Assembly (NCBI GenBank): GCA_002373975.1
Contig: DFKZ01000125.1
Span: 1-45,369 of the forward strand
Direction: 5' to 3'
Length of the DNA stretch: 45,369 nucleotides
Source of the DNA: Lachnospiraceae bacterium UBA3632
GTDB lineage: Bacteria; Bacillota; Clostridia; Lachnospirales; Lachnospiraceae
Made by a program: the position numbers and the translations under genes. How positions within the stretch are numbered: position 1 is the first letter of the stretch; each line of letters begins with the position of its first letter. A model generated the notes under the pieces. It was not told the DNA's origin. It saw nothing but the letters and a program-made list of their open reading frames with translations, and searched no databases. This document shows positions 25,183 through 32,795 of this stretch, in pieces.

Positions 25183-25479
25183 TTATTTGGGAAGAATAAT
25201 CTTCTGTTTCTCCTTAAAAGGTTTGTAGAGCACGATCTTTTTCCCTATAACCTGCACAAGAGTAGAACGAGTTCTGTCGGCGATAACATTTGCGATCTCA
25301 TGCACATCATCATCACAGTTTTTGAGTACGTTCAGCTTTATAAGCTCATTATTGTTAAAGCATTCCTCAACAGCGTGAGTCATTTCGGGCGTGACACTGC
25401 TTTTTCCTATCTGGAAAACCGGATTCATTGTACTTGCCAGGCTTTTAAGATATGCTCTCTGTTTACTTGTAAGTTCCAT
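25183..25479 (-). CDS. yhbY: CRM-domain ribosome assembly factor YhbY
   Basis: Small RNA-binding protein linked to 50S assembly. The whole 98-residue protein is one CRM domain: LTSKQRAYLKSLA at the start, the loop QIGKSSVTPE near residues 22-31, and a conserved C-terminal strand VQVIGKKIVLYKP. GAGGTAATAT precedes the ATG. It sits 20 bases after obgE and 9 bases before yqeK, an order widely kept in Firmicutes. Confidence 0.95.
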   Translation of the reverse strand: MELTSKQRAYLKSLASTMNPVFQIGKSSVTPEMTHAVEECFNNNELIKLNVLKNCDDDVHEIANVIADRTRSTLVQVIGKKIVLYKPFKEKQKIILPK

Positions 25480-25499
25480 ATATTACCTCTGTTAATAAA

Positions 25500-26792
25500 C
25501 TACTTATAATAGTCAAAACTATGTCCGTACATACGGACTGTATCACCGTCTTTAATTCCAAGGTTTTCAAGCTGCTCGAGCATTCCCTGATCTTTAAGGA
25601 AATTCTGGAAAAATGCAAATCCCTTTTCGGAATCAAGATTTGTATAACCAAGCATTCTCTCAATCCTTGGACCTTCTATCACATATTCGTCCTCTTCATC
25701 ATCATAATAGATTGTATAAGGCTCATCAGATGCGGCAAGCGCCTCATTCGGATCAAATTCCTGCTCAAATACCGAAGGCTTTCCTCCTATGGTTTCAAGC
25801 GTTTCGCTTATTGCATAAAGAAGCTCTTTTATGCCCTGACCCGAAACCGCTGAAATGGGATAAACAGGGATTCCAAGCTTTACTTCAAATTCATCTTTTA
25901 TTTTTTTAATAATGTCTGATCCGTCACCCTCATAAATTGCATCTATTTTATTAGCGGCAATGATCTGTGGCTTCTTAGCCACATCCGCATCATATTTTTC
26001 AAGCTCATGGTTTATAGCTTTTATATCCTCTATCGGATCTCTGCCCTCTGTTCCGGCAGCATCAACTATATGTACCAGAAGCCTGGTTCTCTCGATATGT
26101 CTGAGAAATTCATGTCCCAGTCCTATGCCTTCCGCAGCGCCTTCAATAAGCCCGGGAATATCAGCTATAACAAAACCTTTATCATCAAGATCCACTACAC
26201 CAAGATTGGGATTAAGCGTTGTAAAATGATAATTTGCGATCTTGGGTTTCGCATTTGTAACGCGGGATAAAAAGGTTGATTTCCCAACATTTGGGAAACC
26301 TACAAGCCCTACATCCGCAATTACCTTAAGCTCCAGAAGCACCTCGAGCTCTTTGGCTTCCTGGCCGGGCTGGGCATACTTGGGTGCCTGCATGGTTGAC
26401 GTGGCATAATGCTGGTTTCCTTTTCCGCCGCGTCCTCCCGAAAGGATCGTATACTCACGTGTATCACCTGACATGTCTATAATTACTTTTCCGGTATTGG
26501 CATCTCTTACAACGGTTCCCTCGGGAACTTTAAGTATAATATCTTCCCCGTCTTTACCGCGGCAGTTTTTCTTTCTGCCGTCTTCACCGTTTCCTGCCTT
26601 ATATTTGCGCACATTTCTAAAGTCCACAAGAGTACCGAGTCCCTCATCGACTTTTAGTATAACGTCTCCGCCGCGTCCGCCGTCACCGCCGTCCGGTCCG
26701 CCGTTTGTCACATATTTTTCCCTGCGGAAAGAAACGTGGCCGTCACCGCCTTTTCCGCTTCGTATCACTATCTTTGCTCTGTCCGCAAACAT
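25500..26792 (-). CDS. obgE: GTPase ObgE/CgtA
   Basis: Essential GTPase for large-subunit maturation and the stress response. Three domains: the glycine-rich Obg fold (1-158, with GGDGGRGGD and GRGGKGN repeats), the G domain (about 160-335, with G1 GFPNVGKST, G3 DIPG, G4 NKID and G5 ISAVSGQG), and the C-terminal OCT domain (about 350-430) found in Gram-positive Obg. The start has AGAGGTG 6 bases upstream. It lies after the rpmA terminator, so it may depend on read-through or a promoter in the 129-base gap, where I see no convincing one. Confidence 0.97.
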   Translation of the reverse strand: MFADRAKIVIRSGKGGDGHVSFRREKYVTNGGPDGGDGGRGGDVILKVDEGLGTLVDFRNVRKYKAGNGEDGRKKNCRGKDGEDIILKVPEGTVVRDANTGKVIIDMSGDTREYTILSGGRGGKGNQHYATSTMQAPKYAQPGQEAKELEVLLELKVIADVGLVGFPNVGKSTFLSRVTNAKPKIANYHFTTLNPNLGVVDLDDKGFVIADIPGLIEGAAEGIGLGHEFLRHIERTRLLVHIVDAAGTEGRDPIEDIKAINHELEKYDADVAKKPQIIAANKIDAIYEGDGSDIIKKIKDEFEVKLGIPVYPISAVSGQGIKELLYAISETLETIGGKPSVFEQEFDPNEALAASDEPYTIYYDDEEDEYVIEGPRIERMLGYTNLDSEKGFAFFQNFLKDQGMLEQLENLGIKDGDTVRMYGHSFDYYK

Positions 26793-26865
26793 AACACACC
26801 TCTTAACTTCCTTACGCTGTAAACCATGGGATCATACAGCAAATACGATCAGAAGTCTGAAAGCT

Positions 26866-26900
26866 AAAAAACGGCTCCAAACTTTGATGTAAGGAGCCGT
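26866..26900 (-). terminator. Intrinsic terminator after rpmA
   Basis: On the minus strand ACGGCTCC, a 14-base loop and GGAGCCGT form a perfect 8-pair stem followed by TTTTT. It separates rplU-prp-rpmA from obgE. Confidence 0.87.
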
Positions 26901-26921
26901 AAAATACAATATCAAAACGAA

Positions 26922-27206
26922 TTACTTCTCTACAGGATATACGGAAGCCTGTTTCCTGTCCCTGCCTTTTCTCTCAAAACGGAGAACACCGTCTGTAAGA
27001 GCAAATAAAGTATCGTCTCCTCCGATCCCTACGTTTACTCCGGGATGGATCTTGGTTCCACGCTGTCTGTAAAGAATGTTTCCGGCTTTAACGAACTGAC
27101 CGTCCGCACGCTTAGCACCAAGTCTCTTTGACTCGGAATCTCTGCCGTTCTTTGTGGAGCCGACTCCTTTTTTATGAGCAAAAAACTGAAGGCCTAAATT
27201 CAGCAT
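26922..27206 (-). CDS. rpmA: 50S ribosomal protein L27 with cleavable N-terminus
   Basis: Large-subunit protein whose N-terminus reaches the peptidyl transferase centre. The N-terminal extension MLNLGLQFF precedes AHKKGVGSTKNGRDS. The Prp protease cuts after LQFF in Firmicutes, exposing the AHKKG end needed for function. The body (GAKRADGQFVKAGNILYRQRGTKIHPG) is fully conserved. GGAGGTAATATAAA before the ATG is a near-perfect ribosome binding site. The prp gene ends 1 base before this start codon. Confidence 0.98.
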   Translation of the reverse strand: MLNLGLQFFAHKKGVGSTKNGRDSESKRLGAKRADGQFVKAGNILYRQRGTKIHPGVNVGIGGDDTLFALTDGVLRFERKGRDRKQASVYPVEK

Positions 27207-27207
27207 T

Positions 27208-27552
27208 TTATATTACCTCCTTCACGATTACTTTTAGGTTCTTACCGTAATCTTTTTCATATTCCCTGAGAGACATCAGATATGCATCTACCAGGAGTAT
27301 GGAGCTTTCTTTAAGAGGAGAATTTATCTCACATCTTACAAAAGCATCTTCATCATTCTTTGTTACGGTAACATCTTCGCCTGCAAGCTCACTGAGACCG
27401 TTTATCGTATTTGCGGTAAGAGCCGTTATGGCTGCGCAAAGAATATCCGGTTCATATCTGCCTGCTCTTTTTCTGGCGAATCCGGCATGTCCAAAACAGG
27501 TGAATGATCTGTATTGTCCATTACCGTCTTTTTCAAAAGTGACAGTCGTCAT
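27208..27552 (-). CDS. prp: Ribosomal-processing cysteine protease Prp
   Basis: Removes the N-terminal extension of L27, an essential maturation step in S. aureus and its relatives. The catalytic pair is visible as the histidine of FGHAGFA (near residue 20) and the cysteine of DILCAAITAL (near residue 35). At 114 residues it has the usual length. It lies between rplU and rpmA, with 3 bases to rplU and 1 to rpmA, and the L27 next door carries the matching LQFF cleavage site. Confidence 0.94.
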   Translation of the reverse strand: MTTVTFEKDGNGQYRSFTCFGHAGFARKRAGRYEPDILCAAITALTANTINGLSELAGEDVTVTKNDEDAFVRCEINSPLKESSILLVDAYLMSLREYEKDYGKNLKVIVKEVI

Positions 27553-27555
27553 AGG

Positions 27556-27858
27556 TTACGCCTCGATTTTGTCGATCTTAACCTGTGTATAGGGCTGTCT
27601 GTGTCCGTTCTTCTTATGATATCCGGACTTTCTCTTGTATCTGTAAACGATAACCTTCTTATCACGTCCCTGAGCTACTACAGTAGCGGAAACCTTTGCC
27701 TTTGCGGCATCGGGACCTGCAACAAGCTTATCACCCTTTACAGCGAGAACATCAAAAGTAACAGTATCTCCTTCAGCGGCGTCAAGCTTTTCAACCTTGA
27801 CAAGATCACCCTCGGAAACCTTATACTGCTTTCCTCCTGTTGCGATAACAGCGTACAT
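27556..27858 (-). CDS. rplU: 50S ribosomal protein L21
   Basis: Binds 23S rRNA and L20 in the large subunit. The N-terminus MYAVIATGGKQYKVSEGD and C-terminal basic part YRYKRKSGYHKKNGHRQPYTQVKI are canonical. Start at 27858 gives 100 residues and is preceded by AAAGGAGGTG; the longer reading from 27936 runs through the leader. It heads the ribosome-assembly block and is preceded by a structured leader of about 130 bases. Confidence 0.98.
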   Translation of the reverse strand: MYAVIATGGKQYKVSEGDLVKVEKLDAAEGDTVTFDVLAVKGDKLVAGPDAAKAKVSATVVAQGRDKKVIVYRYKRKSGYHKKNGHRQPYTQVKIDKIEA

Positions 27859-27990
27859 AAATAGGCACCTCCTTTTCATGATATGGCCATGAAGTATGCA
27901 ATCACTGGGCCTTTTGAAGTGAAGAAAATGCTTCACTTTCGCTAATTACGGTGGTGCATGAGCACACTTAAACCCCATTACGCGGCATAC
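27859..27990 (-). ncRNA. Candidate L21 leader (autoregulatory 5' UTR)
   Basis: The long leader between the rplU promoter and start holds several hairpins. AAGTGAA/TTCACTT lies at 27938-27917, GGCC pairs with GGCC at 27911-27885, and a CATG dyad lies near the start. GCACC at about 27956-27952 can pair with GGTGC in the ribosome binding site (27867-27863), which would sequester it. L21 leaders are a known Firmicute RNA class; the match to its covariance model was not tested. Confidence 0.5.
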
Positions 27991-27996
27991 TCGAAT

Positions 27997-28025
27997 ATCA
28001 TAGCAGAGGTGCCAAAATATGTCAA
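27997..28025 (-). promoter_or_regulatory. Promoter of the rplU operon
   Basis: Minus strand TTGACA (28025-28020), 17-base spacer, TATGAT (28002-27997). Strong sigma-A type. Confidence 0.87.
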
Positions 28026-28065
28026 CAAATTTCGTAAAATATTAACAAAAAACTTTACTTTCCGG

Positions 28066-28692
28066 TCACTTTTTGTATTTCTCAAAATCTTCGATATACT
28101 GAGTGATCAGTTTTACACATCCGTCAACTCCCAGCTTGCTGGAATTGATGCAAAGATCATAAGAATCACTTCTGCCCCATTTTTTTGATGTGTAATAGTT
28201 GTAATAGCTCTGACGCTGCTTATCCTTCTTTACCATCATGTCACGGGCTTTTTTCTCGTCCACATTGTAACGCTCCATGATGTACTTGATCTTTGTCTCA
28301 TCCTCACCGAAGATAAAGAGCTTAACAACATTGTCATAATCGTTAAGAGCATAATCCGCACATCTTCCGACTATTACACAGGGGCCTTCGTCAGCAACTT
28401 TCTTGATCGCATCAAACTGCGCCAGAAATACCTTGTGGCTTATGGGCATGTCGGAATAAGAAGCCGAATTATAACCGAATGAATAGGTATCCATTACAAG
28501 ATTGTAAAGGAATGAATTGGTAGGTCTCTCATCATGGTTCTGCAGCATTTCCTCACAAAAGCCGCTCTCCTTTGCAGCTCTGGTAAGAAGCTCTTTATCA
28601 TAAAAAGGAATATTTAGATCCGATGCCAGCTTTTCACCGATCTCACGACCCTCAGAGCCGAACTGTCTTCCTATGGTAATAATTGTGTTCAT
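28066..28692 (-). CDS. Cytidylate-kinase-like protein
   Basis: Nucleotide kinase fold of the cytidylate-kinase-like family (PF13189 type). The phosphate loop is atypical, GRQFGSEGREIG at residues 8-19, followed by LNIPFYDKELLTRAAKESG and CVIVGRCADYAL near residue 105. This family differs from true Cmk, and its substrate is not established. Start at 28692 gives 208 residues with AGGTGG 6 bases upstream; a longer in-frame reading from 28725 lacks a ribosome binding site. It has its own consensus promoter and ends shortly before the rplU promoter. Confidence 0.85.
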   Translation of the reverse strand: MNTIITIGRQFGSEGREIGEKLASDLNIPFYDKELLTRAAKESGFCEEMLQNHDERPTNSFLYNLVMDTYSFGYNSASYSDMPISHKVFLAQFDAIKKVADEGPCVIVGRCADYALNDYDNVVKLFIFGEDETKIKYIMERYNVDEKKARDMMVKKDKQRQSYYNYYTSKKWGRSDSYDLCINSSKLGVDGCVKLITQYIEDFEKYKK

Positions 28693-28729
28693 ATTGCCAC
28701 CTGCCTTTCTTAGAAGCATTTTCAATGTT

Positions 28730-28758
28730 ATTATACGTTAAAATGCACGAATTATCAA
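28730..28758 (-). promoter_or_regulatory. Promoter of the cytidylate-kinase-like gene
   Basis: Minus strand TTGATA (28758-28753), 17-base spacer, TATAAT (28735-28730). Confidence 0.85.
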
Positions 28759-28793
28759 TCAAAAATGCTAATATTTTGTATTTTTTACACAAC

Positions 28794-29696
28794 TCAGAGA
28801 ATTTCCAAAAGATGTGAAAAATACTCGGGCAAAGGTGCCACAGTTTCAACATATTCGCCCGTTGTCGGCTGTTCAAAACCAAGATAATACGCATGCAGGC
28901 ACTGACCGGTAAGTTTAAAAGGTGATTTCTGATTACTGTAGACGGTATCCCCCAAAAGCGGATGTCCTATATGGGTCATATGAACGCGGATCTGGTGTGT
29001 CCTTCCTGTTTCCAGCCTGCACTCTACATAGGTATATTTTTCGAATCTCTTAAGCACCTTATAGTGTGTTATGGCCGATTTACCGCTTCCCGCAGGAACA
29101 ACAGCCATCTTTTTTCTGTCGGATGAGCTTCTACCAATGTTGGTTTCGATCACACCTTCATCATCTTTGATAACACCGCAGCAGATCGCTCTGTACAGTC
29201 TTTTTACGGAATGCTCCTTTAGCTGAAGCGCGATGCTGTCGTGAGCTTTATCATTCTTGCAGGCTATTACGGAGCCTGTGGTATCCATATCTATCCTGTG
29301 TACTATTCCCGGTCTTAACACTCCGTTTATGCCCGATAAGCTGCTTCCGCAATGATACATGAGTGCGTTTACCAGTGTTCCGGTGTAGTGCCCGGCAGCG
29401 GGATGCACAACCATACCCTTAGGCTTATTGACCACGATAACATCATCATCTTCATAAAGGATATCAAGAGGTATGTTTTCCGGCTCTATTTGAGGCATCC
29501 GGGCGGGAGGAATGTCAAATGATACTTCATCACCTTCGGAAAGCACAAAGCTTGCCTTTACCTGCTTACCGTTTACAAGCACCAGGCCGTCCTTTATGAG
29601 CTTTGAAGCATAGCTTCTGGACAGATTTTCACAAAAAAGGGGAATGCATTTATCTATGCGTTCCCCATCCATTTCGATTTCAGTAATATAGTTCAT
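28794..29696 (-). CDS. rluD: RluD-family 23S rRNA pseudouridine synthase
   Basis: Converts uridines of helix 69 region 23S rRNA in the family prototype. S4 domain at about 10-60 (ERIDKCIPLF, SRSYASKLIKDGLVLVNGK). Catalytic motif HRIDMDTTGSV with D136, where the leucine of the common HRLD is isoleucine. Later blocks are RLETGRTHQIRVH and IGHPLLGDTVY. At 300 residues it is typical. It follows lspA by 9 bases, the usual lspA-rluD pair, and ends before the promoter of the kinase-like gene. Confidence 0.93.
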   Translation of the reverse strand: MNYITEIEMDGERIDKCIPLFCENLSRSYASKLIKDGLVLVNGKQVKASFVLSEGDEVSFDIPPARMPQIEPENIPLDILYEDDDVIVVNKPKGMVVHPAAGHYTGTLVNALMYHCGSSLSGINGVLRPGIVHRIDMDTTGSVIACKNDKAHDSIALQLKEHSVKRLYRAICCGVIKDDEGVIETNIGRSSSDRKKMAVVPAGSGKSAITHYKVLKRFEKYTYVECRLETGRTHQIRVHMTHIGHPLLGDTVYSNQKSPFKLTGQCLHAYYLGFEQPTTGEYVETVAPLPEYFSHLLEIL

Positions 29697-29705
29697 ATAC
29701 AGTAC

Positions 29706-30248
29706 CTATTCAATATCTCTGTATCTGTTCTGTTTAAGCTTCAGGAAATCCAGGTCCTTTTCCTTATACACAAAGAGGAAAAGGATAAACAGTCCTATAA
29801 CGCCCAGCACAACGCAGCTGTCTGCAAAATTAAATACCGGAAAATGGATCAGCACGAAAGATATATAATCAACAACATAATCGATCCTGATCCTGTCGAT
29901 CATGTTCCCTATGCCACCTGCAACAACCATGGAAAAAAGGATGTGCGCGGGGATAAACTTCTTTTTGAGAGGAAGCCTTACAGTCAAAAACACAATGACC
30001 GCCATGAATATCGCTCCCACAAAAAGGATAAAGAACTTCTGATTCTGGAGCATTCCGAAGGCAGAGCCTCTGTTTTCGACATAGTCAAGTTCCAGCACAT
30101 TCTCTATGAGCACATGCGCTTCATTTCCTTTAAGCTTTAAAAGAACGATATGCTTTATTATCTGGTCGGCCGCAATAAGTATACCGACGATTATTAAATC
30201 GATGATCAAAGCCACCGTTTTTGAATAAGTTGTCTTATTTTTATTCAT
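29706..30248 (-). CDS. lspA: Lipoprotein signal peptidase LspA
   Basis: Signal peptidase II, which removes the signal peptide from prolipoproteins after lipidation. Four hydrophobic helices are evident. Conserved blocks are the start ADQIIKHIV, the NRGSAFGML motif, and GNMIDRIR with VDYISF, followed by FNFADSCVVLG carrying one of the catalytic aspartates. At 180 residues it is normal. AGAGGTTTAT precedes the ATG, 14 bases after aroB. A predicted client, the DacA-like lipoprotein, is encoded at 34294-35289. Confidence 0.96.
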   Translation of the reverse strand: MNKNKTTYSKTVALIIDLIIVGILIAADQIIKHIVLLKLKGNEAHVLIENVLELDYVENRGSAFGMLQNQKFFILFVGAIFMAVIVFLTVRLPLKKKFIPAHILFSMVVAGGIGNMIDRIRIDYVVDYISFVLIHFPVFNFADSCVVLGVIGLFILFLFVYKEKDLDFLKLKQNRYRDIE

Positions 30249-30262
30249 ATAAACCTCTAAAA

Positions 30263-31369
30263 TCAGTCACCGTTTTCTTCATCAAAGTTTATCTCATCAA
30301 GAGCCGCAAGTATCTCGGAATCCGTAACTGTGGTATCGATAAATGCCTTTCCGATCTTTTTTAACAGAATAAAACGTATCGTTCCGGCGTCCATCTTCTT
30401 GTCGGATTTTGTTATCTCAAGCACTTTTTCAAGATCCAGTTTATCTATGGAGATAGGGAGATTAAACGGAACAAACATATCCCTTATCTCATAATACTCT
30501 TCCTTGGTAAGATAATCCTTTTTCCAGGAAATATAAGCCGCGCAAACGCATCCGAGAGCAACGCATTCCCCGTGGTATAATTCGAAATTCATATATTTTT
30601 CGATAGCGTGCCCGATCGTATGGCCAAGATTAAGAAGTGCTCTGTCTCCTTTTTCGGTGGGGTCCTTTTCAACGATCATGCGCTTGATATCGCAGCTTCT
30701 CGTGATCATTTCCTCAAGAGTATCCGCTTCTTTACCGCATATCTCATACAGATTATCTATAAGCCATATGTAAAACACTTCATCTCTTATAAGTGCTGCC
30801 TTCATGACCTCGGCAAAGCCGGAGAAAAACTGCCTGTCGGGAAGCGTCTTAAGAACCGAGATGTTCATATAAACAAGCCCGGGCATCTTAAATGCACCAA
30901 CCATGTTTTTATATCCGTCAAAATCCACTCCTGTCTTTCCGCCGATGGATGAATCGGCCTGTGCAAGCAGAGTGGTTGGGATCTGTATAAAATCGATCCC
31001 TCTCAGATAGGTGGCCGCCGCAAATCCGGTCATATCTCCGACTACTCCGCCGCCAAGAGCTATAAGCAGATCTTTTCTGTCGAATTTTTCTTCTATCAGG
31101 AACTTATATAAATCTTTTATATTATCAAGATTCTTATTCTCTTCGCCTGCCGGAAAGGTGTATGAAACAGCTTTAAGGCACTTTCCGTCCAAAACATCCA
31201 GAATATCTTTTAAATACAAAGGAGCCACATTTGAATCGGTTACAACACATACACGTCTTGAGGAAACGCCTTCCTTTTCAAGCTCATCCCAAAGGGCGTC
31301 AAATGATTGTTCATAAACGATATCGTAGCAGGGCTTGTTGTTATAATTTACAGTCATCCTTGACGACAT
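30263..31369 (-). CDS. aroB: 3-dehydroquinate synthase AroB
   Basis: Second enzyme of the shikimate pathway, converting DAHP to 3-dehydroquinate with NAD and a divalent metal. The nucleotide-binding block ALGGGVVGDMTGFAAATYLRG (about 104-124) and IQIPTTLLAQADSSIGGKTGVD are diagnostic, and the metal-ligand region LNLGHTIGHAIE lies near residue 247. At 368 residues it is full length. An AGGAG site lies 9 bases before the ATG. It shares a strand and tight spacing with lspA and rluD. No other shikimate gene is in the window. Confidence 0.96.
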   Translation of the reverse strand: MSSRMTVNYNNKPCYDIVYEQSFDALWDELEKEGVSSRRVCVVTDSNVAPLYLKDILDVLDGKCLKAVSYTFPAGEENKNLDNIKDLYKFLIEEKFDRKDLLIALGGGVVGDMTGFAAATYLRGIDFIQIPTTLLAQADSSIGGKTGVDFDGYKNMVGAFKMPGLVYMNISVLKTLPDRQFFSGFAEVMKAALIRDEVFYIWLIDNLYEICGKEADTLEEMITRSCDIKRMIVEKDPTEKGDRALLNLGHTIGHAIEKYMNFELYHGECVALGCVCAAYISWKKDYLTKEEYYEIRDMFVPFNLPISIDKLDLEKVLEITKSDKKMDAGTIRFILLKKIGKAFIDTTVTDSEILAALDEINFDEENGD

Positions 31370-31401
31370 GGCCGTTAACTCCTAAAAAGAATGTCCTCTC
31401 A

Positions 31402-31431
31402 AAAAATGAGAACTTCCTGTAAGGGAAGTTC
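31402..31431 (-). terminator. Intrinsic terminator after sepF
   Basis: Minus strand GAACTTCC, CTTACA loop, GGAAGTTC, then TCATTTTTT. It ends the hlyD-like-yggS-sepF transcript just upstream of aroB. Confidence 0.82.
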
Positions 31432-31495
31432 CCCAATTAATTCATCATTAAAGATCTTGATCAAAAATACGATCTGTCCGGAATATAACCGTCTA

Positions 31496-32008
31496 TCAAA
31501 CCTGGAAATCTTTTCCGCCGTTAAATCCGCTTTCCTGTGTGGCACCCGAAATATAAACAGCCTCTGGAGTGATAACGAAAACAAATTTTGATATAGCTTC
31601 AAAGTGAGCCTTGAGTGAATAACATGAACCTGTAACAAAATCCACGATCCTCTGCGCTAGGTCTTTATCTATGCCCTCGAGATTAAGTACAACGCTTCTT
31701 CCTTCAAGGAGGGCATCAGCGATCTGAAGAGAATCATCAAATGAGGTAGGTTTAATTACACAAACTTCCATATTGTTCATATTTGAGCCTTTCCTTGTGC
31801 CGAAAGCGTTTTTGGTTACAGTCTTGGGAGAAAGCAGGCCTCTCGATGTTTTTTTGTCATCATACCCGGGATCGGAAGAGCTGTCTGATTTCTTGCCAGG
31901 CTTAGGTGACGAATATTCGTCATCATCATACCCGTCATAATCATCGTAATCGTCTTCATCCTCGCCGTTCATTTTAAAAACATTAAGTATTCCGTCGAAC
32001 TTTCCCAT
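31496..32008 (-). CDS. sepF: Cell division protein SepF
   Basis: FtsZ-binding membrane anchor that shapes the division ring in Gram-positive bacteria. The N-terminal amphipathic helix MGKFDGILNVFKM is followed by a very acidic linker (about 15-60, rich in D, E and Y). The C-terminal dimerisation domain at about 80-170 starts with NNMEVCVIKPTSFDD and carries LLEGRSVVLNLEGID and QRIVDFVTGS. At 170 residues it is close to B. subtilis SepF. A GGAGG site precedes the ATG. The usual ylmG, ylmH and divIVA genes do not follow; a terminator does. Confidence 0.95.
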   Translation of the reverse strand: MGKFDGILNVFKMNGEDEDDYDDYDGYDDDEYSSPKPGKKSDSSSDPGYDDKKTSRGLLSPKTVTKNAFGTRKGSNMNNMEVCVIKPTSFDDSLQIADALLEGRSVVLNLEGIDKDLAQRIVDFVTGSCYSLKAHFEAISKFVFVITPEAVYISGATQESGFNGGKDFQV

Positions 32009-32090
32009 CTTTTTCCTCCGTCTGCTGTTAAATAATTATAAATATATCAACTCAATACGCTATATAAATAAAGCCTTGAAACAGCTTCGA

Positions 32091-32795
32091 TCACTTATTA
32101 TAATCTCTCGGACCGAAAATACCGGTTCCAACTCTAAGATAAGTGGCCCCTTCCCGGGCAGCCACCATATAATCTCCGGTCATACCCATCGACAACACAC
32201 TCATAGAAACATTATGAATTTTTTTTGCCTCTATGTCAACAGACAATTGCTTAAGAGCCTTAAAATATTTACTGTTTTCTTCAGCATTTTCGGTTATGGG
32301 AGCCACACACATAAGGCCCTTTATACTGATACCGGGAAGCTGTGCACACTCGGTGACAAGACTGACCGCTCCTTCCGCATCCATTCCCCATTTGCTCTCT
32401 TCCGAAGCAATATTTACCTCTATCAGAATATCTGTATTAACTCCGGCTTTGACGGACTCTTTACTGATTTCCTGCGCCAGTCTCAGTGAATCCACACTGT
32501 GTATCAGATACACTTTACCGATTATGTATTTAACTTTGTTTCTCTGCAGATGCCCGATCATATGCCATCTCACATCTTCCGGCATCTGCGGGATCTTCTC
32601 GACAAGCTCCTGAACATGATTCTCGCCAAAATCCCTTGCACCTGCATCATATGCTTCTTTAAGGTCGCAAAGCGGCTTTGTCTTACTTACGGCAATAAGA
32701 GTGGCATCTTTGCTGTCCCTCCCTGCTTCTATGCAGGCTGTCTCAATGTTTGCAAGTACGTTTTTATAGTTTTCCGCTATAGTGCTCATGATCAT
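32091..32795 (-). CDS. PLP homeostasis protein (YggS/YlmE family)
   Basis: Pyridoxal-phosphate-binding protein that maintains vitamin B6 and amino-acid balance; it has no known catalytic reaction. The PLP lysine is in LIAVSKTKP (near residue 37), followed by FGENHVQEL and the late MSVLSMGMTGDY block. At 234 residues it is full length. The start codon overlaps the stop of the upstream gene as ATGA, so translation is coupled; an alternative Met lies two codons later. It precedes sepF by 82 bases, as ylmE does in B. subtilis. Confidence 0.93.
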   Translation of the reverse strand: MIMSTIAENYKNVLANIETACIEAGRDSKDATLIAVSKTKPLCDLKEAYDAGARDFGENHVQELVEKIPQMPEDVRWHMIGHLQRNKVKYIIGKVYLIHSVDSLRLAQEISKESVKAGVNTDILIEVNIASEESKWGMDAEGAVSLVTECAQLPGISIKGLMCVAPITENAEENSKYFKALKQLSVDIEAKKIHNVSMSVLSMGMTGDYMVAAREGATYLRVGTGIFGPRDYNK

